The notes below the pieces were generated by a model, which saw only the letters and a program-made list of their open reading frames with translations, made no database searches and was not told where the DNA came from. Positions 44,073 through 52,939 of a stretch of DNA of 64,000 bases are shown here, one piece after another; the first letter of the stretch is position 1, and each line of letters starts with the position of its first letter. The DNA is from Leucobacter chinensis (GTDB lineage Bacteria > Actinomycetota > Actinomycetes > Actinomycetales > Microbacteriaceae): assembly GCF_019049105.1 (NCBI RefSeq), contig NZ_JAHQZR010000001.1:350413-414412 (forward strand), given 5' to 3'. Made by a program: the position numbers and the translations under genes.

Positions 44073-44078
44073 ATTCTA
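44073..44078 (-). promoter_or_regulatory. -10 box of the CAU tRNA
   Basis: TAGAAT on the minus strand, 31 nt before the mature tRNA 5' end. Confidence 0.4.
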
Positions 44079-44143
44079 CCCTGACGCTGGGCGGCCTGAT
44101 GACCGGATGCGCGTTAGGGAAGAGAATGATCGCTTCTTCGTGA

Positions 44144-44183
44144 CAGTGCGGCGACATCCTAGGGAAGGAGTGCCGCCGCACTG
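44144..44183 (-). terminator. probable terminator of the fab operon
   Basis: CAGTGCGGCG and CGCCGCACTG form a 10-bp stem around a 20-nt loop, starting 9 nt after the fabF stop on the minus strand. There is no T run after it, which is common for actinobacterial hairpin terminators. Confidence 0.55.
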
Positions 44184-44192
44184 GCGCAGAAG

Positions 44193-45431
44193 TTAGTCGA
44201 CCGAGCGGATCACGACAACGGCGTTGTGTCCACCGAATCCGAACGAGTTCGAGATCGCGACCTGAGGCCCGTCGCCGAGAGACTGCGCCTCTGACGAGAC
44301 CGAGAGTGGAATCTCGGGATCCTGATCGACGAGGTTGATCGTCGGGGGAGCGAGGCGGTTCTGCACCGCGAGTGTGGTAAAGACGGCCTCGAGCGCTCCC
44401 GTGCCTCCGAGGAGGTGGCCGGTAGCAGCCTTCGTCGCCGAAACAGCGATCTCGTCGACGCGATCGCCGAACACGAGCTTGAGCGCCGCGTACTCGGCAG
44501 GGTCGCCGACCGGGGTAGAGGTTGCGTGAGCGTTGATGTGGGTGACATCGGCCGCAGTAACGCCGGCCTGCTCGAGCGCCATCTCAACGGCGCGGCTTGC
44601 TCCACGGCCCTCTGGGTCGTTTGCCGTGATGTGGTACGAGTCGGCGGTCACGCCGCCGCCTGCGAGCTCAGCGTAAATCTTCGCGCCGCGGGCGAGTGCA
44701 TGCTCTTCGGTCTCGAGCACGAGCGCAGCAGCGCCCTCGCCCATGACGAAGCCGTCGCGGTCAGTGTTGTACGGGCGCGATGCGGTCTCGGGCGAATCGT
44801 TGCGCGTCGAGAGTGCCTGCATCGAGGCGAAGGAGGCGATGGTGACCGGGTGAATGGCTGCTTCCGATCCGCCGGCAATGACGACGTCGGCGAGACCAGC
44901 CTGCAGGTGATCGTAAGCATTTGCGAGCGACTCGGTGCTTGAGGCGCAGGCCGAGGCCACGGTGCGAGCATATGCGCGGGCCTCGAAGTGCATTGAAACG
45001 GCGGCCGATGGTGCGTTGGGCATGAGCATGGGCACCGTGAGGGGCATGACGCGGCGGGGACCCTTTTCGCGCAGGGTGTCCCACGCGTTGAGGAGCGACC
45101 ACACGCCACCAATACCGGTGGCCCAGTCAACGCCGAGGCGCTCTGAGGCGACCTCTGGGGTGCCTGCGTCGGCGAACGCTTCTTTTGCTGCGATCAGTGC
45201 GAACTGGCTTGAGGGGTCGAGGCGTTTCCAGACGGGTCGCTCGAGCACCTCTTCAGGGTTCACCTTTGCTTTGCCAGCGAACGTGACGGGAATGTCGTAT
45301 TGCTCGATCCAGTCAAATTCGAGGCTGTGAATGCCCGACTCTCCAGCGAGTAGGGCGTCCCAAGATTCCTGCGCGGTGCCACCGATGGGTGACGATGCGC
45401 CAATGCCGGTAATGACGATTTTCTTAGTCAA
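44193..45431 (-). CDS. fabF: beta-ketoacyl-ACP synthase II
   Basis: Condensing enzyme that extends acyl-ACP with malonyl-ACP. 412 residues with the Cys-His-His triad: VASACASSTESL (Cys), NAHATSTPVGD (His) and KAATGHLLGGTGA (His). The start codon is TTG at 45431, preceded by GGGAG at a good distance; no in-frame ATG or GTG near it fits. Last gene of aceE-fasR-fabD-fabH-acpP-fabF, about 100 nt after acpP. Confidence 0.95.
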   Translation of the reverse strand: MTKKIVITGIGASSPIGGTAQESWDALLAGESGIHSLEFDWIEQYDIPVTFAGKAKVNPEEVLERPVWKRLDPSSQFALIAAKEAFADAGTPEVASERLGVDWATGIGGVWSLLNAWDTLREKGPRRVMPLTVPMLMPNAPSAAVSMHFEARAYARTVASACASSTESLANAYDHLQAGLADVVIAGGSEAAIHPVTIASFASMQALSTRNDSPETASRPYNTDRDGFVMGEGAAALVLETEEHALARGAKIYAELAGGGVTADSYHITANDPEGRGASRAVEMALEQAGVTAADVTHINAHATSTPVGDPAEYAALKLVFGDRVDEIAVSATKAATGHLLGGTGALEAVFTTLAVQNRLAPPTINLVDQDPEIPLSVSSEAQSLGDGPQVAISNSFGFGGHNAVVVIRSVD

Positions 45432-45529
45432 TGGTGTTCTCCCGAGGGGTGATGATTTCGCATCATTGATCGTAAAGATAAGGGGGAGGGGCGAGGAGGT
45501 TCTCCTCAGCCCCTCTCAGGTGGCGTGGG

Positions 45530-45778
45530 TTACGCCTGAGCTGCAACGATGAAGTTGACCGCGTCGCCCACGGTAACGAGGTTCTTGACTTCCTCGTTCG
45601 GGATCTTGACGTCGAACTGCTCTTCAGCGTTCACGACGATGGTCATCATCGAGATCGAGTCGATGTCGAGGTCATCGGTGAATGACTTCTCAAGGGTGAC
45701 AACGTCGGCCGCGATGCCGGTCTCGTCTGCAACGAGCTCTGCAAGACCTGCAAGTACCTCTTCTTGAGTAGCTGCCAT
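45530..45778 (-). CDS. acpP: acyl carrier protein
   Basis: 82-residue four-helix carrier. The 4'-phosphopantetheine attachment Ser is in DDLDIDSISMM. Note that the usual DSLD motif is here DIDSIS, as in other actinobacterial ACPs. ATG with AAGGAG directly upstream. Lies between fabH and fabF in the FAS-II operon. Confidence 0.96.
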   Translation of the reverse strand: MAATQEEVLAGLAELVADETGIAADVVTLEKSFTDDLDIDSISMMTIVVNAEEQFDVKIPNEEVKNLVTVGDAVNFIVAAQA

Positions 45779-45811
45779 GGTTTTTCTCCTTATGTGTTTT
45801 GGTTGGAAGTA

Positions 45812-46816
45812 TTAGGGCAGGGTGACGATCTGCGCGCCGTAGACCAGACCGGCCCCAAAGCCGATCTGCAGCGCGAGGCCGCCTGAAAGTTCTGGCTGTT
45901 CTTCGAGAAGCTGGTGCATCGCGAGCGGAATCGAGGCGGCAGAGGTATTGCCCTGCATCTCGATATCGCGCGCAACGGCAACGGTTTCGGGAAGTTTCAG
46001 CTGTTTAGCGAACTCGTCAATGATACGCATATTTGCCTGGTGGGGGATAAACGCGGCGAGGTCAGAAACCTCAATTCCCGAGGCAGCGATCGTCTTTTTC
46101 GCGACCTTCGCCATCTCCCAGACAGCCCAGCGGAAGACAGTCTGCCCGTCTTGCCGGAGCGTCGGCCAGGCGACCTCGCCCGGGTTTGCGCGGTAATCGC
46201 TGAAGGTCGTGGTCATGTGGATCGTGTCCCAGTGGCCGCCGTCAGAACCCCAGATAGTGGGGCCGATGCCTGGCGTGTCGCTCGCGCCAACGATAACGGC
46301 GCCAGCGCCATCACCGAGCAAGAATGAGATCGAGCGGTCGGTTGGGTCAACAAGGTCAGACAGCTTCTCTGAGCCGATGACAAGAACGTTCTTGCACACG
46401 CCAGAGCGTACGAGCGCGTCAGCCTGGCCGACGCCGTAGACGTAGCCGGCACACGCGGCAGAGATATCGAATGCTGCTGCTGGGGTGAGCCCGAGTCGGT
46501 GCGCAGCGAGAGCAGCCATCGACGGAGTGACCGCCACGTTCGAAATCGTCGAGATGATCACACCATCTATTTCTGAGCGGTCGAGACCGGAACGCACGAT
46601 CGCTTCTTCGCCTGCCTCAACCGAAAGGTCCACTGCGAGAACATCTTCACTCGCGCGACGGCGCTGGATGATGCCGGTACGCTGGCGGATCCACTCGTCA
46701 GAAGAGTCGATCGCCTCGACGAGATCATCGTTGGGCACGTCGATGTTGCCGCGTGCGGCACCCACCGAAAGGATGCGGGTGTGCGCGGGGCCAGTAATTT
46801 GTGTGAGCACTGCCAT
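45812..46816 (-). CDS. fabH: beta-ketoacyl-ACP synthase III
   Basis: Starts fatty-acid synthesis by condensing an acyl-CoA with malonyl-ACP. 334 residues from the ATG at 46816, which has AGGAA 6 nt upstream; the longer frame into fabD is not used. Catalytic Cys in FDISAACAGYVYG, His in FIPHQANMRI and Asn in GNTSAASIP. Priming-substrate choice (straight or branched) cannot be read directly. Confidence 0.94.
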   Translation of the reverse strand: MAVLTQITGPAHTRILSVGAARGNIDVPNDDLVEAIDSSDEWIRQRTGIIQRRRASEDVLAVDLSVEAGEEAIVRSGLDRSEIDGVIISTISNVAVTPSMAALAAHRLGLTPAAAFDISAACAGYVYGVGQADALVRSGVCKNVLVIGSEKLSDLVDPTDRSISFLLGDGAGAVIVGASDTPGIGPTIWGSDGGHWDTIHMTTTFSDYRANPGEVAWPTLRQDGQTVFRWAVWEMAKVAKKTIAASGIEVSDLAAFIPHQANMRIIDEFAKQLKLPETVAVARDIEMQGNTSAASIPLAMHQLLEEQPELSGGLALQIGFGAGLVYGAQIVTLP

Positions 46817-46824
46817 GATTGTTC

Positions 46825-47745
46825 CTACTCGTTCGCTGACGTAATGAGTTCGACGGCGGCGTCGAGATCTGCCGGGGTTTTGATCGCGACACTGGGTACG
46901 CCACGCATGCCGCGCTTCGCGATGCCCGAGAGTGCACCGCCCGGAAGAAGTTCGATGAAGCCAGTGATGCCTGCTTCGGTGAATGATTGCATGCATGAAT
47001 CCCATCGCACAGGGTTTGACACCTGGGTGATGAGCAGGTCACGAAACTCTGTGCCCTTGGTAATGCGCGAACCATCGGCATTGGTCCAGAGCACACGGGC
47101 AGGGTCGTTCACCGTGACGAGTGATGCGGCCTCCTGCAGCGTGGGAATGGCTGAGGCCATGTAGTCGGTGTGGAAGGCTCCTGCGACCTGCAGCTGAATG
47201 ACGCGTGCCCCGCGTGGAGGCTCGGCAACGAGTTTCGCGATGGCCTCTTCAGCGCCTGCAGCGACGATCTGGCCACCACCGTTGCGGTTGGCAGGGGTGA
47301 GGCCGAACGACTCGATGGCTTCGAGTACCTGATCTTCGACGCCTCCGACCACTGCGGCCATTGAGGTAGCTGCCTCGGTTGCGGCCTGGGCCATCGCGGC
47401 GCCGCGTGTTGCCACGAGCGAGAGAGCATCGTGTTCTGAGAAGACACCCGCGATCGCCGCAGCGCCAAACTCGCCGACCGAGTGGCCAGCCACGGCGGCT
47501 GCCGAGAGGTCGGTGCGGCGCGCGAGCGCGCGCCAGGCGAGCAAACTCGCAGCAACGATGAGGGGTTGAGCGATTGCGGTGTCACGAATCGTCTCGGCGT
47601 CGCTGATAGTGCCGTGCTCTATGAGGTCGACACCAATGTTTTGCGACACCTCTTCGAGAAAGGCACGGTCAGCGGGGTCGCTGAGCCATTCGGTCAGAAA
47701 GCCGGGGGTTTGAGAGCCCTGGCCTGGGCAAGCTATAACAATCAC
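46825..47745 (-). CDS. fabD: malonyl-CoA--ACP transacylase
   Basis: Loads malonate from CoA onto ACP. 306 residues. N-terminal CPGQGSQTPGF and the nucleophile elbow VAGHSVGEFGAAAIAG are clear; the later FHTDYM motif has the catalytic His. GTG start 75 nt after fasR. fabH begins 8 nt downstream. Confidence 0.95.
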   Translation of the reverse strand: MIVIACPGQGSQTPGFLTEWLSDPADRAFLEEVSQNIGVDLIEHGTISDAETIRDTAIAQPLIVAASLLAWRALARRTDLSAAAVAGHSVGEFGAAAIAGVFSEHDALSLVATRGAAMAQAATEAATSMAAVVGGVEDQVLEAIESFGLTPANRNGGGQIVAAGAEEAIAKLVAEPPRGARVIQLQVAGAFHTDYMASAIPTLQEAASLVTVNDPARVLWTNADGSRITKGTEFRDLLITQVSNPVRWDSCMQSFTEAGITGFIELLPGGALSGIAKRGMRGVPSVAIKTPADLDAAVELITSANE

Positions 47746-47820
47746 GCTTCTAGTCTTCCAGATTGAGTGGGTTCAGAGTGCATATAAACTATCGAGATTC
47801 GCCGAAAACGTTGTAGGTTG

Positions 47821-49026
47821 TCACGCTTTTGGGCGACGCAACGGCCGTTTTGCGGGTACAGGAGCGATCGATCCGATGATGAGGGCCGACTGCAAGATGA
47901 GTGCCTCGCGGGCACCGGTTGCGTTCCACCCAATGACCTCAGAGACCTTTTTCAGGCGATACCGAACGGTGTTCGGGTGCACGAAAAGCTCACGTGCCGT
48001 TGCTTCCAGTGAACGGCCATTGTCGAGGTAGCACCAGAGCGTTTCGAGCAGCTCGGGTGAGTGGCTCTTCAGCGGTTGGTAGATTTGCTCGATAAGAGTC
48101 GCCCTGGCGAGTGAGTCGCCCGCGAGTGCCCGCTCTGGCAAGAGATCGTCGGCTGCTACGGGGCGGGGGGCCGCTCTCCATGCTCTCGCGACCGCAACAC
48201 CAGCGAGGGCCGCGTGAGCCGACTTTGATGCCTCGACGAGATTCGGAACCGTCGGGCCAACAACGATCGGGCCATCGACAAAAAACTCCGAGAGTCGTTC
48301 GGCGATCTCGTGGAATGACGGTGTGTTCTCGTCTGCTGGGTGCTCGCCGTCTTGCGAGCCAGCCTCGGCGCGACCGATCACGAGCACGAGACGCTTGCCC
48401 TGCAACCCAATGAGTACATCGGCTCCACGGTGACGCGTGGTGCGACGAATCTGATCGATGTCGACGTTGCGGTCGGCGGTGCCCACGATAACCGCGGCCT
48501 CACCGTGGCCGTGCCACCCAAGGGCCGCAATGCGGCTCGGAAGCTCTTCGTCGGCCTCTCCGGTCAGAATGGCATCGACGACGAGAGCCTCGAGGCGCGC
48601 GTCCCACAGGCCTCGTGCTTCGGCAGCCCTCGCGTACACGTCAGCCGAAGCGAAGGCGACGTCACGCGAGTAGTGCATGACGGCCTCACGCAGCTGCTCA
48701 CTCTTTGGAGCAACCCTCGCCTCGACGACGGTCACCACCACGCGAATGAGCTGCAGCGTCTCTTGCAGGCTGATCGAACGGAGCAGCTCGCGGGGCGCGG
48801 CGTCAAAGACGTCGGCTGCAACCCACGGAGTGCTCGTCGGGTCTTCGTACCACGCGATGAACGAGCTGATGCCCGACTGCGCGACGAGCCCGATCGAAGA
48901 GCGCCGGCTTGGCGGCATTGCGCCGTACCAGGGCAGGGTCTCTTCGAGCGTTGCGATCGTTTGGGTAGCGAGCTCGCCTGAAATCTTTCGAAGCCAGGCG
49001 AGCTCCTGTTGTTTAGATTGTTGCAT
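47821..49026 (-). CDS. fasR: FasR-like PucR/CdaR-type transcriptional regulator
   Basis: 401 residues. The C-terminal PucR helix-turn-helix is plain (LEATARELFVHPNTVRYRLK), preceded by a GGDEF-like/CdaR middle region. The position directly upstream of fabD-fabH-acpP-fabF matches FasR of Streptomyces, an activator of that operon, so FasR is the likely identity. The ATG at 49026 is preferred; in-frame starts further upstream fall within aceE coding sequence. The gap to aceE is 13 nt. Confidence 0.85.
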   Translation of the reverse strand: MQQSKQQELAWLRKISGELATQTIATLEETLPWYGAMPPSRRSSIGLVAQSGISSFIAWYEDPTSTPWVAADVFDAAPRELLRSISLQETLQLIRVVVTVVEARVAPKSEQLREAVMHYSRDVAFASADVYARAAEARGLWDARLEALVVDAILTGEADEELPSRIAALGWHGHGEAAVIVGTADRNVDIDQIRRTTRHRGADVLIGLQGKRLVLVIGRAEAGSQDGEHPADENTPSFHEIAERLSEFFVDGPIVVGPTVPNLVEASKSAHAALAGVAVARAWRAAPRPVAADDLLPERALAGDSLARATLIEQIYQPLKSHSPELLETLWCYLDNGRSLEATARELFVHPNTVRYRLKKVSEVIGWNATGAREALILQSALIIGSIAPVPAKRPLRRPKA

Positions 49027-49039
49027 TGAATGCTCTCGC

Positions 49040-51766
49040 TTACGCGTCGCCGCCCGCACCGCCGGTTGAACCGGCGTTGACGTCATCGAGGCGGTAGCGC
49101 TCGGCTGCTTGTACTGGAATCGATGAGTCAATCTTGCCCTGAAGCGCCAGCTGCTGCAGCACCTTCACGACGACCGACTCGCGGTCGATCTTGAAGTCGC
49201 GGCGTGCAGCTGCACGGGTGTCTGAGTAGCCGAAACCATCGGCGCCGAGAACCGTGTAGGTTGCGGGCACATATGGGCGAATCTGCTCGGGAATCTGCGT
49301 TGCCCAGTCGCTGACCGCGACAACGGGGCCGGTGACACCCTGCAGCTTCGACGTCAGGTAGGGAACCCGCGGCGTTGCCTCGAAGTTCGCAAAGTTCTGC
49401 TTCTCGGCGGCGAGGCCATCACGCTGCAGCTCACCCCAGCTGGTGACGCTCCAGACGCTCGCGTCGACGCCCCACTCTGACTTGAGTACCTCTGCGGCCT
49501 CGATGGCCCATGGCACGGCAACACCCGAGGCAAGAATCTCGGCGTTCAGATCGCTCTTGGCAGCCTCGTGCACACGGTGAATACCGCGCACGATGCCCTC
49601 GACATCAACGTTTTCGGGCTCGGCAGGCTGAACGTATGGCTCGTTGTACACGGTGAGGTAGTACATGACGTTCGGATCTTCATGCTGACCGCCGTACATG
49701 CGCTCGAGACCCGAACGGAAGATGTGGCCGATCTCGTAGCCGTAAGCCGCGTCATACGAGATAACGGCCGGGTTCGTGGCCGCGAGCAGCAGCGAGTGAC
49801 CGTCGGCGTGCTGCAGGCCCTCGCCGGTGAGCGTGGTGCGGCCTGCGGTGGCGCCGATGATGAAGCCCCGGGCCATCTGGTCGCCAGCTGCCCAGAACGC
49901 ATCGCCCGTGCGCTGGAACCCAAACATCGAGTAGAAGATGTAGACGGGAACGAGCAGCTCGCCCTGCGTTGAATACGAGGTGCCGACCGCCGTGAACGCG
50001 GCCGCTGCGCCTGCCTCGTTGATGCCGACGTGCAGCAGCACACCCTGCGGGCTCTCTTTATAGGCCAACAACAGCTCGCGGTCGACCGAGAGGTAGTTCT
50101 GGCCGTGAGGGTTGTAAATCTTCGAGGTCGGGAAGTACGAATCCATACCGAAAGTGCGGGCCTCATCGGGAATGATCGGCACGATGCGTGAACCGAATTC
50201 CTTGTCGCGCATGACGTCGCGCAGCATGCGCACAAACGCCATGGTGGTCGCAGCTTCCTGCGTGCCCGATCCCTTGGCCGCGACCGAGTACACCTTGTTG
50301 TCTGGCAGTGCCAGCTCGGTGTGTTTCGTGCGGCGCTCGGGTACGTAACCACCGAGGCGCGAGCGCTGATCCTTCATATAGCGGATCGTCGGGTGGTCGG
50401 GACCCGGGTTGTAGTACGGCGGCAGATCTGGGTTCGCCTCGAGCTGCTCGTCGGTGATCGGGATGCGCATGGTGTCGCGGAAGCGCTTGAGGTCTTCAAG
50501 TCGCATCGTCTTCATCTGGTGGGTCGCGTTGCGGCCCTCGAAGTATGAGCCGAGCCCGTAGCCCTTAATGGTCTTCGCAAGAATAACGGTCGGGCGACCT
50601 TTGTGCTCGGTGGCAGCCTTGTAGGCAGCGTAGACCTTGCGGTAGTCGTGACCGCCGCGGCGCAGGCCCCAGACTTCGTCGTCGGTGTAGTCCTTGACCA
50701 TCTCGAGCGTGCGTTCGTCTCGGCCAAAGAAGTGCTCTCGTACGAATGCGCCGTTCTCGGCCTTGTACGTCTGGTAATCGCCGTCGGGCGTCGTGTTCAT
50801 GAGGTTGAGCAGAGCGCCCTCGTCGTCTTTGTCGAGCAGGGCATCCCACTCGCGACCCCAAACAACCTTGATGACGTTCCAGCCGGCACCACGGAAGAAG
50901 CTTTCGAGCTCCTGAATGATCTTGCCGTTGCCGCGAACGGGACCGTCGAGGCGCTGCAGGTTGCAGTTGATAACGAAGGTGAGGTTGTCGAGCCCCTCGT
51001 TAGCCGCTACCTGAAGCTGTCCACGGCTCTCGACCTCGTCAAGCTCGCCGTCGCCGAGGAACGCCCAGACGTGCTGGTCTGAGGCATCTTTGATACCGCG
51101 GTTTGTGAGGTACTTGTTGACCTGGGCCTGGTAGATCGCGTTGATAGGGCCGAGGCCCATCGAAACGGTGGGGAACTGCCAGAAGTCGGGCTGGCTGCGT
51201 GGGTGCGGGTAGCTCGGAATAGCGTGGGGAGCCTGTGACTTCTCCTGGCGGAAGCCGTTCAGCTGCTCTTCTGTGAGGCGACCCTCAAGGAATGCGCGTG
51301 CGTAGATGCCGGGTGAGGCGTGACCCTGCACGAAGATCTGGTCGCCGCCACCCGGGTGGTCTTGCCCGCGGAAGAAGTGGTTGAAGCCGACCTCGTACAA
51401 CGAGGCAGCTGATGCGTACGTTGAGATGTGGCCGCCAACGCCCACGCCGGGGCGCTGTGCGCGGTGAACCGTGACGGCAGCATTCCAACGGAGCCACCTG
51501 CGGTACTCGCGCTCAAGCTCTTCGTCGCCCGGGAATTCGGGCTCGTTCTGCGAGGCAATCGTATTGACGTAGTCAGTCGTGGGCACCTGTGGAACGCTGA
51601 GGTGCAGTTCGCGTGAGCGCTGCAAAAGACTCGTCATGATTTCCCGGCCGCGGCCGGGGCCAGAAGTATCGACGACACCGTCGAGGGACTCTACCCACTC
51701 GGCCGTTTCCTGAGGGTCTTGATCATCGAGGTCGGGTGCGTACGGATCTTGACTGTTCACTGCCAC
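49040..51766 (-). CDS. aceE: pyruvate dehydrogenase E1 component (homodimeric)
   Basis: Thiamine-diphosphate enzyme that decarboxylates pyruvate and passes acetyl to E2. 908 residues, the one-chain AceE type. The ThDP motif is [16 protein letters not shown] with the Asn in [18 protein letters not shown] sequence. GTG start at 51766 with AAAGGAG 7 nt upstream. Head of the run that continues into fasR and the fab genes, linking acetyl-CoA production to fatty-acid synthesis. E2 and E3 genes are not here. Confidence 0.95.
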   Translation of the reverse strand: MAVNSQDPYAPDLDDQDPQETAEWVESLDGVVDTSGPGRGREIMTSLLQRSRELHLSVPQVPTTDYVNTIASQNEPEFPGDEELEREYRRWLRWNAAVTVHRAQRPGVGVGGHISTYASAASLYEVGFNHFFRGQDHPGGGDQIFVQGHASPGIYARAFLEGRLTEEQLNGFRQEKSQAPHAIPSYPHPRSQPDFWQFPTVSMGLGPINAIYQAQVNKYLTNRGIKDASDQHVWAFLGDGELDEVESRGQLQVAANEGLDNLTFVINCNLQRLDGPVRGNGKIIQELESFFRGAGWNVIKVVWGREWDALLDKDDEGALLNLMNTTPDGDYQTYKAENGAFVREHFFGRDERTLEMVKDYTDDEVWGLRRGGHDYRKVYAAYKAATEHKGRPTVILAKTIKGYGLGSYFEGRNATHQMKTMRLEDLKRFRDTMRIPITDEQLEANPDLPPYYNPGPDHPTIRYMKDQRSRLGGYVPERRTKHTELALPDNKVYSVAAKGSGTQEAATTMAFVRMLRDVMRDKEFGSRIVPIIPDEARTFGMDSYFPTSKIYNPHGQNYLSVDRELLLAYKESPQGVLLHVGINEAGAAAAFTAVGTSYSTQGELLVPVYIFYSMFGFQRTGDAFWAAGDQMARGFIIGATAGRTTLTGEGLQHADGHSLLLAATNPAVISYDAAYGYEIGHIFRSGLERMYGGQHEDPNVMYYLTVYNEPYVQPAEPENVDVEGIVRGIHRVHEAAKSDLNAEILASGVAVPWAIEAAEVLKSEWGVDASVWSVTSWGELQRDGLAAEKQNFANFEATPRVPYLTSKLQGVTGPVVAVSDWATQIPEQIRPYVPATYTVLGADGFGYSDTRAAARRDFKIDRESVVVKVLQQLALQGKIDSSIPVQAAERYRLDDVNAGSTGGAGGDA

Positions 51767-51871
51767 TGGGGTACTCCTTTGAGTTTCAAAAGAATGAAGT
51801 TGGCGCTGTTTTGTCAACAACGCACAATCGTTTCACGCAGATATGCGTTCAGTCTCCACATTACTACCAAA

Positions 51872-51888
51872 TTGGCGAAGAATGCCAA
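51872..51888 (-). promoter_or_regulatory. inverted repeat in the aceE promoter region
   Basis: TTGGC-N7-GCCAA. On the minus strand TTGGCA within it could be the aceE -35 element, with TAGTAA 16 nt on. A second short palindrome, ACGCAGATATGCGT, is at 51835-51848. The aceE-ahpE gap (51767-52033, 267 nt) otherwise contains only the ahpE promoter. Confidence 0.4.
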
Positions 51889-51983
51889 GGGGCGTCACTC
51901 GTCGCTTTGAAGGGGTTAAAAAGGGGCAACTGCGGCGTGTCGCGATGTTCGGTAGACCCTCGCGCACTGTCGGTGGTGCCACG

Positions 51984-51989
51984 TAGACT
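51984..51989 (+). promoter_or_regulatory. -10 box for ahpE
   Basis: TAGACT, 44 nt before the ahpE ATG; AGAAGGAG at 52020-52027 is the ribosome-binding site. Confidence 0.45.
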
Positions 51990-52033
51990 GAAGGTGCGAA
52001 TGACGCGTAGAAAAGATTTGAGAAGGAGTACCG

Positions 52034-52492
52034 ATGGTTCTTGAAGCTGGCACACTTGCCCCCGACTTCACCCTTGTTGACCACCTCGGCGAAGAGGTGA
52101 CCCTGTCAGAAACGCTCGAAGAGCAGCCTGTTGTGCTCGTGTTTTTCCCACTCGCGTTCTCGGGCATTTGCACCGGAGAGCTCTGCGAGCTGCGTGACAA
52201 CCTCGCAATGTTTGACGACCAGAAGGTGCGCCTCTTCGGTGTCTCGGTTGACTCGAAGTTCACGCTTGCTGCTTGGGCTAAAGAAGAGGGCTACGAGTTC
52301 TCGCTGCTCTCAGACTTCTGGCCGCACGGTGGCGTCGCGAAAGACTACGGTGTCTTTGCCGAAGACGGTGGCATCGCAACCCGCGCCACGGTCGTGATCG
52401 GCCAGGATCGCAAGATCGTGGCTTCGTTCGAGACTTCGCCGTCAGAGCCACGCAACTTCGCCGATTACGAGGCGGCTCTCGCGAAACTCTAG
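52034..52492 (+). CDS. ahpE: peroxiredoxin, AhpE type
   Basis: Thiol peroxidase of the AhpE branch. 152 residues. Active-site segment FFPLAFSGICTGELCELRDN carries the peroxidatic Cys (C46). A second Cys lies five residues later (C51); M. tuberculosis AhpE, known as a one-Cys enzyme, lacks it as far as I recall. Whether C51 takes part is open. ATG with AGAAGGAG upstream; monocistronic, divergent from aceE and followed by a terminator. Confidence 0.9.
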   Translation: MVLEAGTLAPDFTLVDHLGEEVTLSETLEEQPVVLVFFPLAFSGICTGELCELRDNLAMFDDQKVRLFGVSVDSKFTLAAWAKEEGYEFSLLSDFWPHGGVAKDYGVFAEDGGIATRATVVIGQDRKIVASFETSPSEPRNFADYEAALAKL

Positions 52493-52507
52493 GGTGTGCG
52501 ACACGCG

Positions 52508-52539
52508 GTTGGCACCCCGTTTTGCGGTGGGGTGCCAAC
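52508..52539 (+). terminator. terminator after ahpE
   Basis: GTTGGCACCCC and GGGGTGCCAAC form a perfect 11-bp stem with a 10-nt loop, 15 nt after the stop. There is no clear T run. Confidence 0.65.
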
Positions 52540-52574
52540 TGTGTATATGCTTACAGAGTTGCAAATGCGCATCC

Positions 52575-52648
52575 GGGCGATTAGCTCAGTTGGTTAGAGC
52601 ATCTCGTTTACACCGAGAGGGTCGGGGGTTCGAGTCCCTCATCGCCCA
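52575..52648 (+). tRNA. tRNA-Val (UAC anticodon)
   Basis: Complete cloverleaf with acceptor GGGCGAT/ATCGCCC, D arm TAGCTCAGTTGGTTAGAGC, anticodon loop TTTACAC (anticodon TAC) and T arm GGGGGTTCGAGTCCCTC. The 3' CCA is not encoded; the genome reads ACCG. Lies between ahpE and chaA. Confidence 0.95.
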
Positions 52649-52659
52649 CCGAATCACCG

Positions 52660-52699
52660 AACGGGAACACGTTACATACTCATGTGGCGGGTTCCCGTT
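52660..52699 (+). terminator. hairpin after tRNA-Val
   Basis: AACGGGAAC pairs with GTTCCCGTT over a 22-nt loop, followed by TGGTGTTTC. Probable terminator of the tRNA transcript. From here to 52939 I see only a possible -10 box for chaA (TACGAT, 52844-52849). Confidence 0.55.
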
Positions 52700-52939
52700 T
52701 GGTGTTTCTAGCGACTCTTTGACTTGCTGATGGGCCTGGTGCGTGGTGCCGGAGCTGCCTAACTCACACGTGGCGTATCGGCTCGACGGAGCCATGCTTA
52801 GTCGGCGATGCTCAGGAACCGATCGCCGCACAGAGACATCGGTTACGATTGTCGTAGCCGCGCGAGAAGCCGGCCAGGCGGGACGACCCGGCTGATGACG
52901 CTCTTCTTCGAGGACGACCTCGAGGGAAAGATTTCGATC

